Positions 43,019-53,496 are shown, counted from the first letter of the stretch. The stretch is 64,000 nt of DNA from Pseudomonas sp. JAI120 (GCF_014207255.1 NZ_JACHCZ010000001.1:2037378-2101377), one strand, 5' to 3'. A program made the numbers and translations. The notes: a model not told the origin generated them from the letters alone.

Positions 43019-43948
43019 TTAGACCAGCTTCTCCAACTCAGGTACGGCTTCGAACAAGTCCGCCACCAGGCCGTAATCGGCCACCTGGAAGATCGGTGCT
43101 TCTTCGTCCTTGTTGATCGCGACGATCACTTTGGAGTCTTTCATACCGGCCAAGTGCTGGATCGCGCCGGAGATACCGACGGCGATGTACAGCTGTGGCG
43201 CAACGATCTTGCCGGTCTGGCCGACCTGCATGTCGTTGGGTACGAAGCCTGCGTCGACGGCCGCGCGGGAGGCGCCGACCGCAGCGCCGAGCTTGTCGGC
43301 CAGGGCGTACAGGTGCTTGAAGTTGTCACCGTTCTGCATGCCACGGCCGCCGGAAACGACGATCTTGGCAGCAGTCAGCTCAGGACGGTCCGACTTGGCC
43401 AGCTCTTCGCCGACAAAGCTGGACGTGCTAGCGTCGTGGGCCGCAGCAACGGCTTCAACGGCAGCCGAACCACCTTCAGCGGCAACCGGATCGAAACCGG
43501 TGGCACGCACGGTGATGACTTTGACGGCAGCAGTCGATTGCACGGTAGCGATGGCGTTACCGGCGTAAATCGGACGCTTGAAGGTGTCGGCGCTTTCTAC
43601 CGAAACGATTTCGGAGATCTGGTCAACGTCCAGCTGTGCGGCAACGCGCGGCAGGATGTTTTTGCCGTTGGAGGTGGCGGCAGCCAGGATGTGGCTGTAG
43701 CCAGCGCCGAGCTCTGCTACCAGAGGGGCGACGTTTTCCGGCAGTTGGTGAGCGTAAGCGGCGTTGTCGGCCAGCAGTACTTTGCTCACGCCAGCGACTT
43801 TGGCTGCGGCTTCAGCCACGGCGCCAGCGCCTTGACCGGCGACCAGTACGTGGATGTCGCCACCGATTTTAGCGGCAGCAGCAACAGTGTTCAGGGTGGC
43901 CGGGGCCAGCACCTTGTTGTCGTGTTCAGCGATTACCAAGATAGTCAT
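43019..43948 (-). CDS. etfA: electron transfer flavoprotein alpha subunit
   Basis: 309-residue FAD-binding subunit. The C-terminal FAD signature [37 protein letters not shown] (about residues 198-235) and the following [15 protein letters not shown] are intact. With EtfB it passes electrons from acyl-CoA dehydrogenases to the membrane ETF dehydrogenase. It starts two bases after etfB ends. Confidence 0.97.
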   Translation of the reverse strand: MTILVIAEHDNKVLAPATLNTVAAAAKIGGDIHVLVAGQGAGAVAEAAAKVAGVSKVLLADNAAYAHQLPENVAPLVAELGAGYSHILAAATSNGKNILPRVAAQLDVDQISEIVSVESADTFKRPIYAGNAIATVQSTAAVKVITVRATGFDPVAAEGGSAAVEAVAAAHDASTSSFVGEELAKSDRPELTAAKIVVSGGRGMQNGDNFKHLYALADKLGAAVGASRAAVDAGFVPNDMQVGQTGKIVAPQLYIAVGISGAIQHLAGMKDSKVIVAINKDEEAPIFQVADYGLVADLFEAVPELEKLV

Positions 43949-43950
43949 TT

Positions 43951-44700
43951 TTAGATTACCTTCGCTTCGTTTTTCAGTTTCTCGACCAGTTCAGCCACGG
44001 ACTTGACCTTGATGCCTGCGCTGCGTGCAGCCGGCGCTTCGACTTTGACGGTCTTGTTGGTGGAGGCGGTGGAAACGCCCAAAGCATCCGGAGTCAGCAC
44101 TTCGAGAGGCTTCTTCTTGGCTTTCATGATGTTTGGCAGGGACGCGTAGCGCGGCTCGTTCAAACGCAGGTCGGTGGTGACGATGGCCGGCAGTTTCAGG
44201 GAAACCGTCTGCGCGCCGCCGTCGATTTCACGGGTCACGGCAACGTTGTCGCCGCTCACTTCGACTTTCGAAGCGAAGGTGCCCTGGCCATAACCGGTCA
44301 GTGCAGCCAGCATCTGGCCAGTCTGGTTGTTGTCGCTGTCGATCGCCTGTTTGCCGAGGATCACCAGTTGAGGCTGTTCCTTGTCGACAACAGCTTTGAG
44401 CAACTTGGCCACGGCCAGGGAGGTCAGCTCTTCAGCGGACTCGACCAGGATAGCGCGGTCGGCACCCAGTGCCAGGGCGGTACGCAGCTGCTCTTGAGCA
44501 GTGGTCGGGCCGATGGAAACCACAACGATTTCAGTCGCCACGCCTTTCTCTTTCAGGCGTACGGCTTCTTCCACGGCGATTTCACAGAAAGGGTTCATCG
44601 ACATCTTGACGTTAGCAAGGTCGACGCCGGAATTGTCCGCCTTGACGCGAACTTTCACGTTGTAATCGACAACGCGTTTGACAGCTACAAGAACCTTCAT
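43951..44700 (-). CDS. etfB: electron transfer flavoprotein beta subunit
   Basis: 249-residue AMP-binding subunit with the conserved [14 protein letters not shown] and the [18 protein letters not shown] signature (about residues 36-53). It pairs with EtfA. First gene of the etfBA operon, divergent from the ETF:ubiquinone oxidoreductase gene at 45235. A PsrA-like box lies between, so both directions may respond to fatty acids. Confidence 0.97.
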   Translation of the reverse strand: MKVLVAVKRVVDYNVKVRVKADNSGVDLANVKMSMNPFCEIAVEEAVRLKEKGVATEIVVVSIGPTTAQEQLRTALALGADRAILVESAEELTSLAVAKLLKAVVDKEQPQLVILGKQAIDSDNNQTGQMLAALTGYGQGTFASKVEVSGDNVAVTREIDGGAQTVSLKLPAIVTTDLRLNEPRYASLPNIMKAKKKPLEVLTPDALGVSTASTNKTVKVEAPAARSAGIKVKSVAELVEKLKNEAKVI

Positions 44701-44975
44701 GGATTCCTCGTTACTCTCCGGTGAAAAGAAAGTCGCCTAGGCGAACCTGGCGGTTGATGCTCATCGGCACACAAGGGCACCTCCAAAAACGGCGGCGAAT
44801 GACCTTGCTCACGGGAAATGATGACCGTTCGTCAGTGGTGACTGGGAGGTCATTCTTTATCGCGGCGTGTAAACTGCGCGCTATCAATTAAACGCGCGTC
44901 ACCTGTTTTGCCTTTGCCGTGCTTTTGGACGTGCTCTTGAAACCTACAGTCTGCCTACGGTCTGTGCAAAACCGA

Positions 44976-45013
44976 CCGTATATTGACCGGAACGCCTATT
45001 CTGGTCAATACGG
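44976..45013. promoter_or_regulatory. inverted repeat in the etf control region
   Basis: CCGTATATTGACC (44976-44988) and GGTCAATACGG (45003-45013) pair over 11 bases with a two-base bulge and a 14-base loop. Could be an operator or RNA hairpin in the etfBA leader; role unknown. Confidence 0.4.
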
Positions 45014-45068
45014 CAAAATGGCCAGTCATAAGCCGCGTTGCTTTGATTTACCTAGCCTGCGGGCAATT

Positions 45069-45083
45069 CAAACAAACGTTTGT
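45069..45083. promoter_or_regulatory. PsrA-type operator
   Basis: CAAACAAACGTTTG matches the known PsrA consensus (S-AAAC-N2-4-GTTT-S), and ACAAACGTTTGT within it is a perfect palindrome. It sits directly before the -35 of the ETF dehydrogenase promoter. In P. aeruginosa PsrA, a long-chain-fatty-acid-sensing TetR repressor, controls this gene set. Confidence 0.75.
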
Positions 45084-45084
45084 A

Positions 45085-45113
45085 TTGGACGCTGACAGTG
45101 GTCTATATATAAT
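45085..45113 (+). promoter_or_regulatory. sigma70 promoter of the ETF dehydrogenase gene
   Basis: TTGGAC (45085-45090), 17-base spacer, TATAAT (45108-45113). The leader to GTG 45235 is about 115 bases long. Confidence 0.8.
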
Positions 45114-45234
45114 GCGCCACCTAGAGAGACAGGTGGGTCATCCCCTGCCGTTGCGCACGGCGATGACGGACACGACACCGAACCTCCACCCATTAGAAAA
45201 AAAAGCCTGTTGAGCCTTGAGTAGGAGATAGCCT

Positions 45235-46899
45235 GTGGAACGCGAATACATGGAATTCGACGTGGTCATCGTCGGCGCTGGCCCGGCGGGCCTGTCTGCC
45301 GCCTGCCGACTGAAGCAGAAGGCCGCCGAAGCCGGTAAGGAAATCAGCGTCTGCGTGGTCGAGAAAGGCTCCGAAGTGGGCGCACACATCCTTTCCGGTG
45401 CCGTGTTTGAACCACGTGCCCTGAACGAACTGTTCCCGGACTGGAAGGAACTCGGCGCCCCGCTCAACACCCCCGTGGTGCGCGATGACATCTATGTGCT
45501 GCGCAGCAGCGAGACCTCCACCAAGGTGCCTGACTTCTTTGTGCCCAAGACCATGCACAACGAAGGCAACTACATCATCTCCCTCGGTAACCTGTGCCGC
45601 TGGCTGGCCCAGCAGGCCGAGAACCTGGGCGTGGAAGTCTACCCGGGCTTCGCCGCCCAGGAAGCACTGTTCGATGAAAACGGCGTGGTGCGCGGGATCA
45701 TCACCGGCGACCTCGGCGTTGACCGTGAAGGCCAGCCCAAAGAAGGCGTCTACACCCCGGGCATGGAACTGCGTGGCAAGTACACGCTGTTCGCCGAAGG
45801 CTGCCGTGGGCATATCGGCAAGCAGTTGATCCAGCGTTTCAACCTGGACAGCGACGCCGACGCCCAGCACTACGGCATCGGCCTCAAGGAAATCTGGGAA
45901 ATCGACCCGGCCAAGCATCAACCAGGCCTGGTGGTGCACACCGCCGGTTGGCCGCTGGACATCATGAGCAACGAGAACACCGGTGGCTCGTTCCTCTATC
46001 ACCTGGAAAACAACCAGGTGGTCGTCGGCCTGATCGTCGACCTGTCCTACAGCAACACCTTCCTGTCGCCGTTCGATGAGTTCCAGCGCCTCAAGCACCA
46101 CCCGGTGCTGGCCCAGTACCTGGAAGGCGGCAAGCGCATCAGCTACGGCGCGCGCGCCCTGGCCAAGGGTGGCATCAACTCGTTGCCGAAGATGGTCTTC
46201 AAGGGCGGCGCGCTCATCGGCTGCGACCTGGGCACCATGAACGTGGCCAAGATCAAGGGCAGCCACACCGCGATGAAGTCCGGCATGCTCGCTGCCGATG
46301 CCGTGGCCGAGCGCCTGTTTGCCGACTCCGAAGGCGGCGATGAGCTGACCAACTACGTCGACAGCTTCAAAGCCAGCTGGCTCTACGAAGAACTGTTCGC
46401 CAGCCGCAACTTCGGCCCGGCGATGCACAAATTCGGCCCGATCATCGGCGCCGGCTTCAACTGGTTCGACCAGAATATCCTCGGCGGCAAGATGCCGTTC
46501 ACCCTGCACGATACCAAGCCGGACTACGCCTGCCTGAAGCTGGCCAAAGACAGCCAGAAAATCGACTACCCGAAACCCGACGGCAAGTTGAGCTTCGACA
46601 AGTTGAGCTCGGTGTTCATCTCCGGTACCAACCACGAAGAAGAGCAGCCGTGCCACTTGAAGTTGAAAGACCCAAGCATCCCGATCGGCACCAACCTGCC
46701 GCTCTACGATGAACCGGCGCAGCGCTACTGCCCGGCCGGCGTGTATGAAGTGATCACCAAGGAAGACGGCGAGAAGCGCTTCCAGATCAACGCCCAGAAC
46801 TGCGTGCACTGCAAGACCTGTGACATCAAGGACCCCTCGCAGAACATCACGTGGGTCACACCGGAAGGTGCGGGCGGGCCGACTTACCCGAATATGTAA
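45235..46899 (+). CDS. ETF:ubiquinone oxidoreductase
   Basis: 554-residue membrane flavoprotein/[4Fe-4S] enzyme that oxidises reduced ETF and passes electrons to ubiquinone. The N-terminal FAD motif VIVGAGPAGLSAACRLK (residues about 10-26) is followed by the C-terminal ferredoxin-like cluster region with RYCPAGVYEV, NCVHCKTCDIKDPSQNITW (about residues 497-540). The start is GTG at 45235, with AGGAGAT seven bases upstream. Divergent from etfBA. Ends at a strong terminator. Confidence 0.97.
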   Translation: MEREYMEFDVVIVGAGPAGLSAACRLKQKAAEAGKEISVCVVEKGSEVGAHILSGAVFEPRALNELFPDWKELGAPLNTPVVRDDIYVLRSSETSTKVPDFFVPKTMHNEGNYIISLGNLCRWLAQQAENLGVEVYPGFAAQEALFDENGVVRGIITGDLGVDREGQPKEGVYTPGMELRGKYTLFAEGCRGHIGKQLIQRFNLDSDADAQHYGIGLKEIWEIDPAKHQPGLVVHTAGWPLDIMSNENTGGSFLYHLENNQVVVGLIVDLSYSNTFLSPFDEFQRLKHHPVLAQYLEGGKRISYGARALAKGGINSLPKMVFKGGALIGCDLGTMNVAKIKGSHTAMKSGMLAADAVAERLFADSEGGDELTNYVDSFKASWLYEELFASRNFGPAMHKFGPIIGAGFNWFDQNILGGKMPFTLHDTKPDYACLKLAKDSQKIDYPKPDGKLSFDKLSSVFISGTNHEEEQPCHLKLKDPSIPIGTNLPLYDEPAQRYCPAGVYEVITKEDGEKRFQINAQNCVHCKTCDIKDPSQNITWVTPEGAGGPTYPNM

Positions 46900-46907
46900 C
46901 GCAAACG

Positions 46908-46932
46908 AGGCTCCCAAATGGGAGCCTTTTTT
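46908..46932. terminator. bidirectional terminator after the ETF dehydrogenase gene
   Basis: AGGCTCCC pairs with GGGAGCCT around AAAT, followed by six T. It separates the convergent ETF dehydrogenase and AraC genes. The T-run favours the plus direction. Confidence 0.85.
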
Positions 46933-46969
46933 ATGGCCCACAGCTGGATTGTGCTTTTGCCTGAAATGA

Positions 46970-47863
46970 CTATGCAGCCCGCTCTTCGCCAGGGTTGCGC
47001 TCGAAGTAGCGCTTGTACTCGCGACTGAACTGCGACGTACTCTGGTACCCCACGCTGTGCGCCGCCTGCGCGACGCCCATGCCTTCCACCAGCAGCAACT
47101 GCTGAGCCTTGAGCAAGCGCAAACGCTTTAAGTACTGCACCGGCGACAACAATGTGCAGCGTTTGAAATGCTCGTGAAACGTCGACGCACTCATATGCGC
47201 ATACCCCGCCAACGTCTCGATATTCAGCGGCTCGGCGTAATGGGCATGCAGGTGGTTCAACGACGTGGCGATTCGCGAGAACTGCCCTTGCTGTTCCACC
47301 AACGCACGCAGCACATCGGCCTGGGGCCCGCGCAAGGCGGTGAACAACAATTCGCGCACCCGCGCCGGGCCCATGATCCGGCTTTCCAGTGGATCGTGCA
47401 GGCACTGCAGCAGCCGCTCGACGCAGCCGCGCATGGTGTCATCCAGGACCACCGAACTCATTGACTCCAGGGTTTGCGCGGTCGGCGGCGGCCCGGCCTG
47501 CATGCCCATGGCGATCACCAATTCACCCAGCACCACGCGGTCAATGCCCACAGTCACCCCCAGCAGCGGCGCACCGGGCGCCATGGCGAATGTCTCGCAC
47601 TCGAACGGCACCGGCATCGCCTGGATCAGGTAGTGCCCGGCGCCATACTCCAGCGTACGCGGGCCCAGGTAGGCGACCTTGCTGCCTTGGGCCACGAACA
47701 TCAGGCTCGGCTCGTAGATCTGCGGGCCGCGCGCTACGTCGCAACTGGCACGCAGTACTTGCACGCCCGGCAGGTGGGTCGGGGAGAAACCGTCGCGGGA
47801 CGTCAGCCCCTCGATCAGGGAAACCAGCGTGGCGTTGGCATCAAGATGGCGGGTCAACAGCAT
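46970..47863 (-). CDS. AraC-family regulator (AraC_N type)
   Basis: 297-residue protein. Residues about 25-180 resemble the AraC_N cupin-like sensor, and two helix-turn-helices follow (LAGYAHMSASTFHEHFKRC and GVAQAAHSVGYQSTSQFSREYKRYF, about 215-285). It is divergent from the zinc alcohol dehydrogenase gene across 184 bases, the same layout as E. coli YqhC and its aldehyde reductase, so it is a likely activator of that gene. Confidence 0.9.
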   Translation of the reverse strand: MLLTRHLDANATLVSLIEGLTSRDGFSPTHLPGVQVLRASCDVARGPQIYEPSLMFVAQGSKVAYLGPRTLEYGAGHYLIQAMPVPFECETFAMAPGAPLLGVTVGIDRVVLGELVIAMGMQAGPPPTAQTLESMSSVVLDDTMRGCVERLLQCLHDPLESRIMGPARVRELLFTALRGPQADVLRALVEQQGQFSRIATSLNHLHAHYAEPLNIETLAGYAHMSASTFHEHFKRCTLLSPVQYLKRLRLLKAQQLLLVEGMGVAQAAHSVGYQSTSQFSREYKRYFERNPGEERAA

Positions 47864-48047
47864 GGCAAAAAACTTCGCGAAAAAGGGATGAGAGCATCAT
47901 CGCAGGTCTGGCGACCAATGAATCCAAAACAAGGGGCACTGCCGGACGAATAGGCATGAGACTCGGAGCAATCACCATGGCCGTTTCAGGGGGTGGTGGG
48001 GAGAATGGCCCGCCTCATCTGTCAGTGCTTTTGCGAGGTTTTTTTCC

Positions 48048-49100
48048 ATGTATACCGCCATCGGTTATGCCGCCCAGTCGGCCACCACTCCCCTCGCCCC
48101 CATGTCGTTTGAACGCCGCAGCCCGCGCGCCGATGACGTGGCCATCGAGATTCTCTACTGCGGCGTGTGCCACTCCGACATCCACCAGGCCCGTAACGAA
48201 TGGGGCATCGCCGTGTACCCGCTGATGCCGGGCCACGAGATCGTCGGCAAGGTCACTGCCGTCGGTGCCAGCGTGACCGCGCATAAAGTCGGCGACCTCG
48301 TCGGCGTCGGCTGCATGGTCGATTCGTGCCGCCATTGCGAAGCGTGCAAATCGGATCTGGAGCAATATTGCCTCGAAGGCCCGACCATGACCTACGCCAC
48401 ACCGGACCGCGTCGATGGCAGCAACACCATGGGCGGCTACTCCGACAGTATCGTGGTCAGGGAGCACTTTGTGGTGAAGATCCCGGCCAAGCTCGACCTG
48501 GCCAGCGCTGCGCCGATCCTGTGCGCGGGCATCACCACCTATTCGCCGCTCAAGCACTACGGCGTCAAGGCTGGCGACAAAGTCGGGATTCTCGGCATGG
48601 GTGGCCTGGGCCATATGGGCATCAAGTTCGCCAAGGCCATGGGCGCGGAAGTGACACTGTTCACCCGCTCGGCGAGCAAGGCTGAAGAAGGCCGCCGCCA
48701 GGGTGCCGACCATGTGATCGTGTCCACCGATGCCGAACAGATGAAAGCCGCCGCCGGCAGCTTCGACTTCCTGCTCGACACCATCCCGGTGCAGCACGAC
48801 CTGAACCCCTACCTCGACGTGCTGCGCTTTGATGGCGTGCACATCCTGGTTGGCCTGATCGAGCCCGTGGACCCACCGGTCAACGCCGCCAAGCTGGTAT
48901 TGGGGCGTAAAGTGCTCGCCGGTTCCTTGATCGGCGGTATTGCCGAAACCCAGGAAGTCCTGGATTTCTGTGCCGAACATGGCATCACCTGCGACATCGA
49001 AATGCTCGACATCCGCCAGATCAACGAGGCCTACACCCGCATGATCGCCGGTGATGTGAAGTACCGCTTTGTCATCGACATGGCAACCTTGAAGGTCTGA
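48048..49100 (+). CDS. zinc-dependent NAD(P) alcohol dehydrogenase (YahK-like)
   Basis: 350-residue medium-chain dehydrogenase. Catalytic zinc ligands Cys-His in YCGVCHSDIH (about residue 40) and His-Glu in PGHEIVGKV (about 64), structural zinc cysteines in CMVDSCRHCEACKSD LEQYC region (about 90-110), and the NADP-type loop GILGMGGLGHMGIK (about 178). The sequence resembles aldehyde reductases of the YahK/cinnamyl alcohol group. AraC-type regulator is divergent. The ATG at 48048 has GAGG nine bases upstream. Confidence 0.92.
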   Translation: MYTAIGYAAQSATTPLAPMSFERRSPRADDVAIEILYCGVCHSDIHQARNEWGIAVYPLMPGHEIVGKVTAVGASVTAHKVGDLVGVGCMVDSCRHCEACKSDLEQYCLEGPTMTYATPDRVDGSNTMGGYSDSIVVREHFVVKIPAKLDLASAAPILCAGITTYSPLKHYGVKAGDKVGILGMGGLGHMGIKFAKAMGAEVTLFTRSASKAEEGRRQGADHVIVSTDAEQMKAAAGSFDFLLDTIPVQHDLNPYLDVLRFDGVHILVGLIEPVDPPVNAAKLVLGRKVLAGSLIGGIAETQEVLDFCAEHGITCDIEMLDIRQINEAYTRMIAGDVKYRFVIDMATLKV

Positions 49101-49904
49101 TCAGACTTTCGCGCCCAACTCCGCTGACAGCCGCGCTGCGACCTGTTTGATCACTGGGATCAGCTCGGCCATTTTCTCCAGCGGCATGTAGGGCACGGTA
49201 CTGGCGATGCTGATGCCGGCGACGATTCGTCGGCTGGCATCGCGCACCGGTGCCGCTACGCAACGGATCGATGGTTCGTTGTCTTCCAGGTCGAACGCAT
49301 AACCCCCCACCACATACTCACGCATGCGCTGCTCGAACTGCGCCCAGGACTGTTCTGGATGCTGCGGCCATTGCAGGTTTTTCCCACCCGCCGGCAGGCT
49401 GGTCTCGTACAAGCGCTGCCACTCTTGCACCGAGTCATCCAGCAGCATCGCCTTGCCCACGCCCGTGCGTGCCAACGGCATGCGATGGCCGACCCGCGAA
49501 CGCATTTCCGGGCCGTTGCGGCCAGGGTTCTTGTGCAGGTAAAGCACGTCGTCGTATTCGCGAATGGCCAGGTGAATGGTGTCGCCGGTCAATGCCGACA
49601 ACTCATCCAGGTACGGCACCGCCAGGGTCACCAACGGCAGCTCTTCGCGCGCCTGAAACCCCAGCTCGATCAACTTCGGCCCCAACAGGTAACCGACTTG
49701 CGGTACCACGCGCAGGTAACGCTCTTCCACCAGACAACTGGCCAGGCGGTGCGTGGTGCTGCGGGTGGTGCCGATGCGCTTGGCGATCTCTTTCAGATCC
49801 CGCGCACCGGCCGCCACGGCCTGCACGACGCCCAGGCCACGCAGCAGGGTCTGGGTGCCGGTGGGGGCTGCGTCTTTGACGGGGGTGTGGGCGTTTTCCT
49901 GCAT
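49101..49904 (-). CDS. IclR-family regulator
   Basis: 267-residue IclR protein: N-terminal winged helix (RGLGVVQAVAAGARDLKEIAKRIGTTRSTTHRLASCL, residues about 24-60) and C-terminal effector domain with RSRVGHRMPLARTGVGKAML. It lies between the alcohol dehydrogenase gene and the arabinose importer, downstream of araH by 87 bases on the same strand, and is the likely regulator of the importer unit. Confidence 0.92.
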   Translation of the reverse strand: MQENAHTPVKDAAPTGTQTLLRGLGVVQAVAAGARDLKEIAKRIGTTRSTTHRLASCLVEERYLRVVPQVGYLLGPKLIELGFQAREELPLVTLAVPYLDELSALTGDTIHLAIREYDDVLYLHKNPGRNGPEMRSRVGHRMPLARTGVGKAMLLDDSVQEWQRLYETSLPAGGKNLQWPQHPEQSWAQFEQRMREYVVGGYAFDLEDNEPSIRCVAAPVRDASRRIVAGISIASTVPYMPLEKMAELIPVIKQVAARLSAELGAKV

Positions 49905-49991
49905 ATCGGGCCTATAGGTATGAAAGCGGGGGCATTATGGCAAATACCGTCCCTCAATACAGTGGAGATCCAAAGGTGGGTGGTGTTCGGT

Positions 49992-50957
49992 TTAGCGCTG
50001 CTTCATACGGTCGATGATGACTGCCAGCAACAGGATCGAACCGCGAATCACGTACTGGTAGAAGGTGTCGATGTTCTTCAGGTTCATCGCGTTCTCGATG
50101 ATCGCCAGGATCAGCACACCTGCAATCACGTGGCGGATCATACCGATGCCGCCGCTCAGCGACACCCCGCCCAGCACGCAGGCAGAAATCACCGTCAGCT
50201 CGAACCCCTGGCCGATCATCGGCTGGCCCGAGGTCATGCGCGAGGCGAGGATCACACCGGCCAAGGCACCGATCAAACCGTGCACGGCAAAGATGATGAT
50301 CTTGGTGCGATCAACGTTCACCCCGGCGAGCAACGCGGCTTCCTGGTTTCCCCCGATCGCCATGGTGTTGCGCCCATAAGTGGTGTAGTTGAGCAGCCAG
50401 CCGAAGAACACAAAGCACAGCACGGTGATGATGATCGGAACCGGCACGCCCAACAGTTGGCCGTTGCCGAACACAAAGAAATCCTCGTTCATCACCCCCA
50501 CCGCTTTGCCGTTGGAGAAGATGTAGGCCAGGCCGCGTACGATCTGCATGGTCGCCAACGTCGCGATCAACGCATTGATACGCAGTTTGGCGATGACAAT
50601 GCCGTTGATCAGCCCGACGACCAGGCCCATGGCCAATGCGGCCGAGACACCCAGCACCACACTGTCGGTGTCGCGAATCACGATCCCCGCCACCACACCG
50701 GCGCAGGCGATGACCGAGCCCACCGACAAGTCGAAGTGCCCCGACGCCAGGCAGAACAGCATGGTGCAGGCGGCGATGCCCACGGTGGAAATCGCCAGGC
50801 CCAGGCCGCGCATGTTCAACGGCGAGAGGAAGTTGTCGATAAACAGTGCGCTGAGCACAAAGATGCCCAATGCCGCCAACAGCATCACCCAGTCATCGAG
50901 AAACTTGCGCTGGTTGAAACCCGGCCAGAAGCCCTTTGCAGTTTTTACCTGAGACAT
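49992..50957 (-). CDS. araH: L-arabinose ABC transporter permease AraH
   Basis: 321-residue inner-membrane protein of the ribose/arabinose permease family, about eight to ten helices. The signature GGVSLSGGIGMIRHVIAGVLILAIIENAMNL is near the C-terminus (about 265-295). With AraG and AraF it forms the sugar importer. Twenty bases separate it from araG. Final gene of the importer unit. Confidence 0.92.
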   Translation of the reverse strand: MSQVKTAKGFWPGFNQRKFLDDWVMLLAALGIFVLSALFIDNFLSPLNMRGLGLAISTVGIAACTMLFCLASGHFDLSVGSVIACAGVVAGIVIRDTDSVVLGVSAALAMGLVVGLINGIVIAKLRINALIATLATMQIVRGLAYIFSNGKAVGVMNEDFFVFGNGQLLGVPVPIIITVLCFVFFGWLLNYTTYGRNTMAIGGNQEAALLAGVNVDRTKIIIFAVHGLIGALAGVILASRMTSGQPMIGQGFELTVISACVLGGVSLSGGIGMIRHVIAGVLILAIIENAMNLKNIDTFYQYVIRGSILLLAVIIDRMKQR

Positions 50958-50976
50958 GCCTACACCCTCTTATTCT

Positions 50977-52482
50977 TCAAGCCCGCGAACGCGGGAGTGC
51001 CAGTTGCAGCAGGCGTGCTTCATCCGCTTGATCGCGGCTCAGTTCGCCGGTCAGCGCGCCTTCGCTCATCACCAGGATGCGATCGGAGATGCCCATCACT
51101 TCCATCAGGTCGCTGGACACCACGATCACTGCAATGCCGCTGGCGGCCAGGTTATGAATGATCTGGTAGATCTCCGACTTGGCGCCGATGTCGATGCCGC
51201 GAGTCGGTTCGTCGAGCAGCAGGACTTTCATCGGCATCGACAGCCAGCGGCCAAGAATGGCTTTCTGCTGGTTGCCGCCGGACAGGTACATGATTTTCTG
51301 TTCAGCGTTAGGCGTTTTGACTTTCATCGCCTTGATCTGCTGGTCGGCATTGCCCTTTTCCCAACCGTCGCGCAACAGCCAGCCAAAGGACGCATGCGCG
51401 CCACGGGCACTGATATTGATGTTCTCCGCGACGCTTGCGAGCGGGAGGATGCCTTCCTTCTTGCGGTCCTCGGGACACAGCAGCACACCAGCGGCGATGG
51501 CATCACGCGGTGAGCGCAGTGTCAGTGCTTCACCGCAGAGTTCCAGGCTGCCGGCACTGGCGCGCTCCAAACCGCTGAGCAAACGGAACAACTCCGTGCG
51601 CCCTGCCCCCACCAAACCGAACAGGCCAAGGATTTCGCCTTTGCGCACCTCAAAACTGATCGGTTCACGCAAACCCGGGCCCAACAAACCGTCAACCTTG
51701 AGCGCCACCTCGCCGTGCTCGCGCGGGCGGTAGTCGTAGATGTCCTGGATGTCGCGACCGACCATGCAGGTCACCAGCTGGTCGTGGGTCAACGCACTCA
51801 TGTCGTCAAAGGTACGCACGTAGCGGCCGTCCTTGAACACCGTGACCGCGTTGCAGATGCGGAACACCTCTTCCATGCGGTGCGAGACGTAGAGCACCAC
51901 TTTGCCCTCGTCCCGCAGGCGCGTGATGATCGCCATCAGCCGGTCGATCTCCCGCGCCGACAGGCTGCTGGTCGGTTCGTCGAAGGCGATCACATGGGCG
52001 CCACGGGACAGCGCCTTGGCGATTTCCACCAGTTGGCGCTGGCCCAGGGACAGGCGGCCGAGTTTTTCCTCGGGGTCGATTTCATCCGCCAGGCCCTTGA
52101 GACAAGCCAGGGCCTGCTTGCGCAGCAGGCTCCGGTTGACCACGCCGAAGCGCGATGGCAAATGCCCGAGGAACAGGTTTTCGGCGACGGTCATTTCCGG
52201 CACCAAGTGCAGCTCCTGGTGAATCACCGCCACGCCGCTGGCGATGCTGTCGGCGGCGCATTTGAACGCCATGGTCTGCGCGCCGATCTGCACGCTGCCG
52301 CTGCTGGGGATATAGGCACCGCCCAATATCTTCAGCAGCGTCGACTTGCCCGCACCGTTCTCGCCCATCAGGGCGTGCACCTGCCCCGGGTGGGCGGTGA
52401 AGCTGATGCCGTCCAGCGCCTTGACCCCGGGAAAGGTCTTGCCGATCCCCTCGAAACTCAGGGCCGCAGCGGTCATTTCCAC
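50977..52482 (-). CDS. araG: L-arabinose ABC transporter ATP-binding protein AraG
   Basis: 501-residue protein with two ABC domains. First domain: Walker [17 protein letters not shown] (about residue 42), [15 protein letters not shown] signature (about 147), Walker [13 protein letters not shown] (about 168). Second: degenerate Walker [18 protein letters not shown] (about 292), [28 protein letters not shown]. The sequence closely follows E. coli AraG ([17 protein letters not shown] start). It overlaps araF by ten bases. Confidence 0.95.
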   Translation of the reverse strand: MEMTAAALSFEGIGKTFPGVKALDGISFTAHPGQVHALMGENGAGKSTLLKILGGAYIPSSGSVQIGAQTMAFKCAADSIASGVAVIHQELHLVPEMTVAENLFLGHLPSRFGVVNRSLLRKQALACLKGLADEIDPEEKLGRLSLGQRQLVEIAKALSRGAHVIAFDEPTSSLSAREIDRLMAIITRLRDEGKVVLYVSHRMEEVFRICNAVTVFKDGRYVRTFDDMSALTHDQLVTCMVGRDIQDIYDYRPREHGEVALKVDGLLGPGLREPISFEVRKGEILGLFGLVGAGRTELFRLLSGLERASAGSLELCGEALTLRSPRDAIAAGVLLCPEDRKKEGILPLASVAENINISARGAHASFGWLLRDGWEKGNADQQIKAMKVKTPNAEQKIMYLSGGNQQKAILGRWLSMPMKVLLLDEPTRGIDIGAKSEIYQIIHNLAASGIAVIVVSSDLMEVMGISDRILVMSEGALTGELSRDQADEARLLQLALPRSRA

Positions 52483-53459
52483 AGCCCGATCTTGGTCAGT
52501 TCTTCCTGGAAGTTGGCGCGGGTGATCAGGGTCACTTCATCCATGGCCGTGTATTTAGGCGGCTCAGTGCCCTTGGTGACCCACTCGTACATCATCAGCG
52601 CAGTGTTGTAGCCCTCGATGTGCGGGCTTGGCAGCATCGAGCCGAAGAAGCCGCTGTTGGCTTTCTTCAATTCGCCGATGGCGTCGGTGCCATTGATGCC
52701 GATACCGATCACATTGGCCGCCGCGAAACCGGCGCTTTCGGTGGCGCGCACGCCGCCGAGCACGGTGTTGTCGTTCATGCCGCCGATGATCAGGTTTTTC
52801 GCGCCGCTGGGCAGCTTGACCAGGGCCGAGTTGGTGGCGTCCATGCTGCCGGGAACGTCGAGGGTCTTCAGCGCGGCGGTGAGGATATGGTCCTTGGGAA
52901 TGCCGGCTTCTTCCAGGGATTTGATCGAGCCGTCGGTGCGTTTCTTGCCGGTGTCGAGCTCATTGAAGGTGTTGATCACCGCGTAGGTGTCCTTCCAGTC
53001 CCAACCGCGTTTTTTCGCTTCGGCAGCCATGGCCGCGCCTTGCTTCTGGCCCACTTCAAACGCGGCCATGCCCAGGTACGGCACGTCCTCCATGAAGTTG
53101 CCCTTGGCGTCGACAAAGCGGTCATCCACGGCAATCACTTTCAAGCCGTTGGCCTTGGCCTTGGCGACGATGGCCGGGCCCAGGGACACATCCGGCGGGC
53201 AAATCACAAAGCCCTTGGCGCCGTTGGCGGCCAGGCTGTCGATGGCCGAGAGGGTTTTCTCGCCATCGGGCACGGCGATCTTGATCACGGTAAAGCCATG
53301 TTCCTTGCCGGCTTTTTCGGCAAAGGCCCATTCGGTCTGGAACCACGGTTCCTCGGCCTGTTTGACCAGGAAGCCGATTTTCACTTCCTCGGCAAATGCG
53401 AAAGTACTGAGGCCGCTGAGCACGGCGGCAGCTGCCAGTACGCGTATTCCTTTTTTCAT
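52473..53459 (-). CDS. araF: L-arabinose-binding periplasmic protein AraF
   Basis: 328-residue periplasmic protein with a signal peptide (about residues 1-23, cut after AFA). The mature sequence matches E. coli AraF closely: [56 protein letters not shown]. It binds L-arabinose (and D-galactose or fucose in some relatives). The ATG at 53459 is preferred to the upstream in-frame 53468. Confidence 0.95.
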   Translation of the reverse strand: MKKGIRVLAAAAVLSGLSTFAFAEEVKIGFLVKQAEEPWFQTEWAFAEKAGKEHGFTVIKIAVPDGEKTLSAIDSLAANGAKGFVICPPDVSLGPAIVAKAKANGLKVIAVDDRFVDAKGNFMEDVPYLGMAAFEVGQKQGAAMAAEAKKRGWDWKDTYAVINTFNELDTGKKRTDGSIKSLEEAGIPKDHILTAALKTLDVPGSMDATNSALVKLPSGAKNLIIGGMNDNTVLGGVRATESAGFAAANVIGIGINGTDAIGELKKANSGFFGSMLPSPHIEGYNTALMMYEWVTKGTEPPKYTAMDEVTLITRANFQEELTKIGLWK

Positions 53460-53496
53460 GAACGGCACCTCTTGTTGTTATTGGGAGTGGCAAGTT

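Larger units (their letters stand above)
44701..45234. other. 534-base divergent control region of etfBA and ETF dehydrogenase
   Basis: No coding gene supported. It contains an inverted repeat (44976-45013), the PsrA-like box (45069-45083), the promoter 45085-45113 and a long leader of the ETF dehydrogenase gene. The near-etfB part has a 7-base pair AATGACC / GGTCATT spaced about 50 bases apart (44804-44855). Confidence 0.75.

Noticed and set aside
45193..46941. 582-codon minus-strand frame opposite the ETF dehydrogenase
   Set aside because: Mirror of the real gene, with His/Val-rich, domain-free translation.
49359..51161. 600-codon plus-strand frame across IclR and importer genes
   Set aside because: Crosses gene borders on the opposite strand and has His/Gln-rich shadow composition.
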